Shown here: piece by piece, positions 59,807 to 64,000 of the stretch
Layout: every line of letters starts with the position of its first letter
How positions within the stretch are numbered: position 1 is the first letter of the stretch
Assembly: GCF_019212185.1 (NCBI RefSeq)
Contig: NZ_CP078138.1
Coordinates: forward strand, 5,314,501 to 5,378,500
Direction: 5' to 3'
Source of the DNA: Pseudomonas fluorescens
GTDB lineage: Bacteria; Pseudomonadota; Gammaproteobacteria; Pseudomonadales; Pseudomonadaceae
Length of the DNA: 64,000 nt
Made by a program: the position numbers and the translations under genes
Notes under the pieces: generated by a model
Told to the model about the DNA's origin: nothing
The model's input: the letters and a program-made list of their open reading frames with translations, nothing else
The model's database searches: none

Positions 59807-62685
59807 TCACTGTATTCGATCCGAAAACCGACATGGATCTAGGCACGCCGGCTCGCGACAGCCAGGTGCAGATCACCCTGAACATCGATGGCCGCAGCAT
59901 CAGCGTGCCCGAAGGCACCTCGGTGATGCGCGCTGCGGCGCTGATGGGCACCACCATTCCCAAGCTCTGCGCCACCGACAGCCTGGAAGCCTTCGGCTCG
60001 TGCCGCATGTGCCTGGTGGAGATCGAGGGAATGCGCGGCTACCCGGCGTCCTGCACGACGCCGGTCACCGAAGGCATGACCGTACACACGCAGACGCCGA
60101 AGCTGGCGACCCTGCGCCGCAACGTGATGGAGTTGTACATCTCCGATCACCCGCTGGACTGCCTGACCTGCTCGGCCAACGGCAACTGCGAGCTGCAAAC
60201 CGTGGCCGGCCAGGTCGGCCTGCGCGAGGTGCGTTACGGCTACGAAGGCGACAATCACCTGGCCGACGTCAAGGACACCTCCAACCCTTATTTCGATTAC
60301 GACCCGAGCAAGTGCATCGTCTGCAACCGCTGCGTACGCGCTTGCGAAGAAACCCAGGGCACCTTCGCCCTGACCGTTACCGGGCGCGGTTTTGAATCGC
60401 GGATTTCGGCGGCCGGTGGCGAGGATTTCCTCGACTCCGAGTGCGTGTCCTGCGGCGCCTGCGTACAGGCCTGCCCGACCGCGACCCTGATGGAAAAAAG
60501 CGTGGTCGAACTCGGTCAGCCCGAGCGTTCGGTGATCACCACCTGCGCCTACTGCGGTGTCGGCTGCTCGTTCCGCGCCGAGATGAAGGGCGATCAACTG
60601 GTGCGCATGGTCCCGGACAAGAACGGCCAGGCCAACCACGGCCACTCTTGCGTCAAAGGACGCTTTGCCTGGGGCTACGCCACCCACCCGGATCGCATCA
60701 CCAAACCGATGATTCGCAAGCACATCAGCGACCCGTGGCAGGAAGTCAGCTGGGACGAAGCGGTGACCTATGCCGCCAGCGAAATGCGCCGTTTGCAGCA
60801 GAAATACGGTCGCGACTCGATCGGCGGGATCACCTCCAGCCGCTGCACCAACGAAGAAACCTACCTGGTGCAAAAACTGGTGCGCGCCGCCTTCGGCAAT
60901 AACAACGTCGACACCTGTGCGCGGGTCTGCCATTCACCCACCGGCTATGGCCTGAAACAGACCCTCGGCGAATCCGCCGGCACCCAGAGCTTCGACTCGG
61001 TGATGCAGGCCGACGTGGTGCTGGTGATGGGCGCCAACCCCAGCGACGCGCACCCGGTGTTCGCCTCGCAACTCAAACGCCGCCTGCGTGAAGGCGCGCG
61101 TCTGATCGTCATCGACCCACGGCGCATCGATCTGGTCGACGGCGTGCACGCCCGCGCCGAACTACACCTGGCCCTGCGTCCCGGGACCAACGTCGCCATG
61201 CTCAACGCCCTGGCCCACACCATCATCACCGAAGGCTTGCAGGACCAGGCCTTTATCGACGCCCGTTGCGAAGGCGATGACTTTGCGCGCTGGAGCGAAT
61301 TTGTCAGCCGTGCGGAAAATTCCCCGGAAGTGATCGGCCCGATCTGCGGTGTGCCTGCGCCAGACATCCGCGCCGCTGCCCGGCTGTATGCCACCGGCGG
61401 CAACGCGGCGATCTACTACGGCCTGGGCGTCACCGAACACAGCCAGGGCAGCACCTCAGTGATGGGCATCGCCAACCTCGCCATGGCCACAGGCAACATC
61501 GGTCGCGAAGGTGTGGGCGTCAACCCGTTGCGTGGGCAAAACAACGTGCAGGGCTCGTGCGACATGGGCTCATTCCCGCACGAATTGCCCGGCTACCGGC
61601 ACATCTCCAACGTCGCCGTGCGCACCGAGTTCGAACAGGCGTGGAACGTCACCCTGCAACCCGAGCCCGGCCTGCGCATCCCCAACATGTTCGAGTCGGC
61701 ACTGGCTGGCAGCTTCAAAGGCCTGTACTGCCAGGGCGAGGACATCGCCCAGAGCGACCCGAATACCCAGCACGTCACCGCCGCCCTGTCGGCCATGGAA
61801 TGCGTGGTGGTGCAGGATATTTTCCTCAACGAAACCGCGAAGTTCGCCCACGTGTTCCTGCCGGGCAGCTCATTCCTGGAAAAAGACGGCACCTTTACCA
61901 ACGCCGAACGGCGTATCTCGCGGGTGCGCAAGGTGATGGAGCCGCTGGGCGGCAAAGCCGACTGGGAAGGCACCGTGGCCCTGGCCAACGCCCTGGGCTA
62001 TCGGATGGATTACCAACATCCATCGGAAATCATGGATGAAATCGCCCGCCTGACGCCGACTTTCACCAACGTGAGTTACGCCGAACTGGAGCGTCACGGC
62101 AGCCTGCAATGGCCGTGCAACGCCGAGGCACCGGACGGCACGCCGACCATGCACATCGAGGAGTTCGTGCGTGGCAAGGGGCGCTTTATGCTCACCGGTT
62201 ACGTGCCGACCGAAGAGAAGGTCAACGCCCGTTATCCACTGCTGCTGACCACCGGACGGATCCTCAGCCAGTACAACGTCGGCGCCCAAACCCGGCGCAC
62301 CGACAACGTCGCCTGGCATAATGAGGACCGCCTGGAAATCCACCCGACCGACGCCGAGAGCCGTGGCATCAACGAGGGGGATTGGGTCGGCATAGGCAGC
62401 CGCGCCGGGCAGACCGTACTACGCGCGCGAGTCACCGAACGGGTGGCACCGGGGGTGGTGTACACCACCTTCCACTTCCCGGAATCGGGGGCCAACGTGA
62501 TCACCACCGACAACTCCGACTGGGCCACCAACTGCCCGGAATACAAGGTCACGGCCGTGGAAGTCAGCCGCGTCTATCACCCTTCCGAGTGGCAAAAACG
62601 CTACCAGGCCTTCAGCGACGAACAGGATCGCCTGCTCAAGGACCGCCGACAGGCACGGGGCGATAAAGCGGAGGTACGCCGATGA
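59803..62685 (+). CDS. fdsA: NAD-dependent formate dehydrogenase alpha (catalytic) subunit
   Basis: 960 residues. N-terminal ferredoxin [2Fe-2S] (FGSCRMCLVEIEG), His-ligated [4Fe-4S] (HPLDCLTCSANGNCEL), a 2x[4Fe-4S] domain (CIVCNRCVRACE, CVSCGACVQACPT), then the molybdopterin domain with CAYCGVGCSF. The Mo ligand is probably Cys376 in ARVCHSPTGYG, so this is a cysteine, not selenocysteine, enzyme. It oxidises formate to CO2. Confidence 0.95.
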   Translation: MITVFDPKTDMDLGTPARDSQVQITLNIDGRSISVPEGTSVMRAAALMGTTIPKLCATDSLEAFGSCRMCLVEIEGMRGYPASCTTPVTEGMTVHTQTPKLATLRRNVMELYISDHPLDCLTCSANGNCELQTVAGQVGLREVRYGYEGDNHLADVKDTSNPYFDYDPSKCIVCNRCVRACEETQGTFALTVTGRGFESRISAAGGEDFLDSECVSCGACVQACPTATLMEKSVVELGQPERSVITTCAYCGVGCSFRAEMKGDQLVRMVPDKNGQANHGHSCVKGRFAWGYATHPDRITKPMIRKHISDPWQEVSWDEAVTYAASEMRRLQQKYGRDSIGGITSSRCTNEETYLVQKLVRAAFGNNNVDTCARVCHSPTGYGLKQTLGESAGTQSFDSVMQADVVLVMGANPSDAHPVFASQLKRRLREGARLIVIDPRRIDLVDGVHARAELHLALRPGTNVAMLNALAHTIITEGLQDQAFIDARCEGDDFARWSEFVSRAENSPEVIGPICGVPAPDIRAAARLYATGGNAAIYYGLGVTEHSQGSTSVMGIANLAMATGNIGREGVGVNPLRGQNNVQGSCDMGSFPHELPGYRHISNVAVRTEFEQAWNVTLQPEPGLRIPNMFESALAGSFKGLYCQGEDIAQSDPNTQHVTAALSAMECVVVQDIFLNETAKFAHVFLPGSSFLEKDGTFTNAERRISRVRKVMEPLGGKADWEGTVALANALGYRMDYQHPSEIMDEIARLTPTFTNVSYAELERHGSLQWPCNAEAPDGTPTMHIEEFVRGKGRFMLTGYVPTEEKVNARYPLLLTTGRILSQYNVGAQTRRTDNVAWHNEDRLEIHPTDAESRGINEGDWVGIGSRAGQTVLRARVTERVAPGVVYTTFHFPESGANVITTDNSDWATNCPEYKVTAVEVSRVYHPSEWQKRYQAFSDEQDRLLKDRRQARGDKAEVRR

Positions 62686-62903
62686 GCACAGCCAATTTGA
62701 TCAAGATGGCCAACCAGATCGCCCAGTACTTCGCCAGCCAACCGGACCAGGAACAGGCGGTGCTCAGTGTGCGCAATCATCTGCAGTTGTTCTGGGCACC
62801 GAGTATGCGCAGGGAATTGTTGGAGTGGCAGACCGAGCATAAGGGTGCGGAGTTGCATCCGCTGGTGCAGGCGGCGGTGATTGGGGCCGGGTGGGGGGCA
62901 TGA
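62682..62903 (+). CDS. fdsD: NAD-dependent formate dehydrogenase delta subunit
   Basis: 73 residues (ANLIKMANQIAQYFAS, then LFWAPSMRRELLEW). It matches the small FdsD subunit, needed for stability of the complex. It overlaps fdsA by four bases. No fdsC/fdhD sulfurtransferase chaperone lies between fdsA and fdsD or elsewhere in the window. Confidence 0.88.
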   Translation: MSTANLIKMANQIAQYFASQPDQEQAVLSVRNHLQLFWAPSMRRELLEWQTEHKGAELHPLVQAAVIGAGWGA

Positions 62904-62927
62904 AAACCTAAAACCAAAACACCACCC

Positions 62928-63018
62928 CTGTAGGAGCGAGCCTGCTCGCGATAGCGGTCTGACAGTCGACAAATAAGTTGAATGTAAGGCCGCCATCGCG
63001 AGCAGGCTCGCTCCTACA
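62928..63018. repeat. REP pair (BIME-like)
   Basis: Inverted REP units separate convergent fdsD and the channel gene. Same class as the pairs at 2.1, 10.3, 16.4 and 26.9 kb. Confidence 0.85.
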
Positions 63019-63044
63019 AAGGGAATCGGTATGGGTGTGGATTA

Positions 63045-63386
63045 TCAGTTATCCCCACCCACCTTGCGCACCGCCTCTTCAATCGCCCGCACACTGATCG
63101 CTGCAAAAATCGCCGTCAACAACACCCCGTTAAACCCCAGCAAAATCGCCAACACCCGCGACAGCGGCTGTTTCGGCACCAGTTCGCCGTAGCCGATGGT
63201 CAGCCCTGTCACGAAGCCGAAGTAGATACCGTCGAACGGCTGCCAGCCTTCCACATAGGCAATGATCAGGCCGACCGTGACGATCACCACCAGCATGGTT
63301 GAGAAGATCGGCCAAGCCAATTTCAGGTAATAACCGACAGCTTTGTAGAACTCGCGGCGGATGTTCGACACGGGAGCGTTGTTCAT
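63045..63386 (-). CDS. Two-TM potassium-channel-like protein
   Basis: 113 residues from ATG 63386 (NNAPVSNIRREFYKAVGYYL). Helix 1 is about 26-45, helix 2 about 78-100, with the pore filter TIGYGE (63-68) between. This is the minimal ion-channel (Ion_trans_2) architecture; TxGYG indicates potassium selectivity. No cytoplasmic gating domain is present, so gating is unclear. The longer frame to 63704 overlaps the next gene and is rejected. Confidence 0.85.
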   Translation of the reverse strand: MNNAPVSNIRREFYKAVGYYLKLAWPIFSTMLVVIVTVGLIIAYVEGWQPFDGIYFGFVTGLTIGYGELVPKQPLSRVLAILLGFNGVLLTAIFAAISVRAIEEAVRKVGGDN

Positions 63387-63545
63387 GGCGGGGCTTTCCT
63401 GGGAGTGGTCGGGGCACTGCATCAGCTTGGCACAACCTGGGAAATTTGAACGGCAACCCGTCCCCGACCACAAGCACAGGTCTTTTTTTTCCTCGGCGAA
63501 ACCGCGATCATCCTCGACCGCCAAGCCCATCTCAGGATTCACACC

Positions 63546-63875
63546 ATGCAACTGCCGCTGGAATCGGTCGCCCTTTTCGCGCTCAAGCTCGTTCACGAAA
63601 CGGATGGCGCGAGCCCGGTGTTGCGCGATGATCCGGTGATGGACGAGTACACACGGGAAGTCTTCGAGTTGCTGCTGCGCCGCGAGGATCTCGCGGCGAT
63701 CCAACTCAAGATCGCCGCCTGCGTGGAGTTGGCTCTGGCGGCTGTCGGCGGTGTTGATAAACCGCTGGGGCGCGAGTTGCAGCGCCTGGCCGGCGATGTG
63801 GCCACGGCGCCGACCCTTGAGCAGTTGCAGGCGCCGCTGCTGGCGCTGCGGGATTATCTGAAAGACATTCAGTGA
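63546..63875 (+). CDS. Conserved small protein, paralogue of the pseudogene at 49.7 kb
   Basis: 109 residues (QLPLESVALFALKLVHETDG at the start; ends ALRDYLKDIQ). Two helical halves are likely. I do not know the family. Its 3' end shares 20 identical bases with 49741-50068. It overlaps the end of the convergent transporter gene by 7 bases. Confidence 0.75.
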   Translation: MQLPLESVALFALKLVHETDGASPVLRDDPVMDEYTREVFELLLRREDLAAIQLKIAACVELALAAVGGVDKPLGRELQRLAGDVATAPTLEQLQAPLLALRDYLKDIQ

Positions 63876-64000
63876 CCCGATGAGGACCTGACTGATACCG
63901 GCATCGCCCGACGCTTGATCAGCCCCACCAGCAGCGCCGCCAGAATCAGCACGATCGACAGCCCTTCGCGGCCATCCACCCGATGGCCGAGGATCAGCAT
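63869..64000 (-). CDS. EamA/DMT-type transporter, 3' end only
   Basis: The last 43 codons of a gene entering from the right edge: a hydrophobic final helix (GLSIVLILAALLVGLIKRR) preceded by LILGHRVDGRE and ending in a short polar tail. The pattern ILGE/H-x-G-x3-G and last helix fits the drug/metabolite transporter (EamA) C-terminus. Too little remains to be sure. Confidence 0.55.
   Translation of the reverse strand: MLILGHRVDGREGLSIVLILAALLVGLIKRRAMPVSVRSSSGH

Noticed and set aside
62601..62996. Minus-strand ORF over fdsD
   Set aside because: Shadow; fdsD overlaps fdsA in the usual way and matches the family.

Overview
The window looks like a chromosomal segment of a Pseudomonas of the fluorescens group. 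Supporting signs are the gene order (gcd beside an OprB-type porin, guaA-guaB near xseA, the iscRSUA-hscBA-fdx-iscX cluster next to cysE and trmJ, queA-tgt-yajC-secD-secF), the high GC of the core genes, and many REP inverted repeats built on 'GTAGGAGCGAGCCTGCTCGCGA'-type arms. No species call is possible from sequence alone.

Layout. 1-4.8 kb: end of a membrane protein gene, a VF530-type small protein, an OprB-like sugar porin and membrane glucose dehydrogenase (periplasmic glucose oxidation). 4.8-10.3 kb: a second-type Lon protease (AsrA-like) behind a clear sigma-32 promoter, a chagasin-like peptidase-inhibitor lipoprotein, a YhhN membrane protein, and cmoA-cmoB (tRNA wobble modification). 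10.4-18 kb, mostly minus strand: tadA coupled to a Tat multicopper oxidase, a lipoprotein, guaA, guaB, a zinc-ribbon protein and a TSUP permease. 18-23.2 kb, plus strand: a LysR regulator, xseA, an M23 peptidase, and leuA with a candidate leucine leader peptide. 23.3-42.2 kb, minus strand: housekeeping genes (amidohydrolase, aminotransferase, der, bamB, yfgM, hisS, ispG, rodZ, pilF, rlmN, ndk, the whole isc operon under an IscR-type site, cysE, trmJ). 42.3-49.6 kb: suhB, a glycine-zipper protein, secF-secD-yajC, tgt-queA and a tRNA-Leu(CAA).

49.6-57.4 kb is the accessory region. It holds a frameshifted small gene, then an AT-rich three-gene operon (50523-55001) coding for a PD-(D/E)xK/Cap4-like protein, a middle component and an SMC/Rad50-like ATPase with a CxxC zinc hook. 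This is an ABC-three-component system of the Lamassu/DdmABC kind, probably anti-phage or anti-plasmid. After it come a structured leader with a terminator/anti-terminator choice, a coupled small ORF and DUF3077-like gene, and an IS256-family insertion flanked by an unusually long direct repeat. 57.4-62.9 kb is a four-gene NAD-dependent formate dehydrogenase operon (gamma, beta, alpha, delta) with a hairpin-rich leader. The window ends with a two-TM ion channel, an intact paralogue of the frameshifted gene at 49.7 kb, and the 3' end of a probable EamA/DMT transporter.

The most interesting locus is the three-gene ABC/nuclease system. Next are the leader RNA at 55.2-55.4 kb, the formate dehydrogenase leader and the leuA leader peptide.
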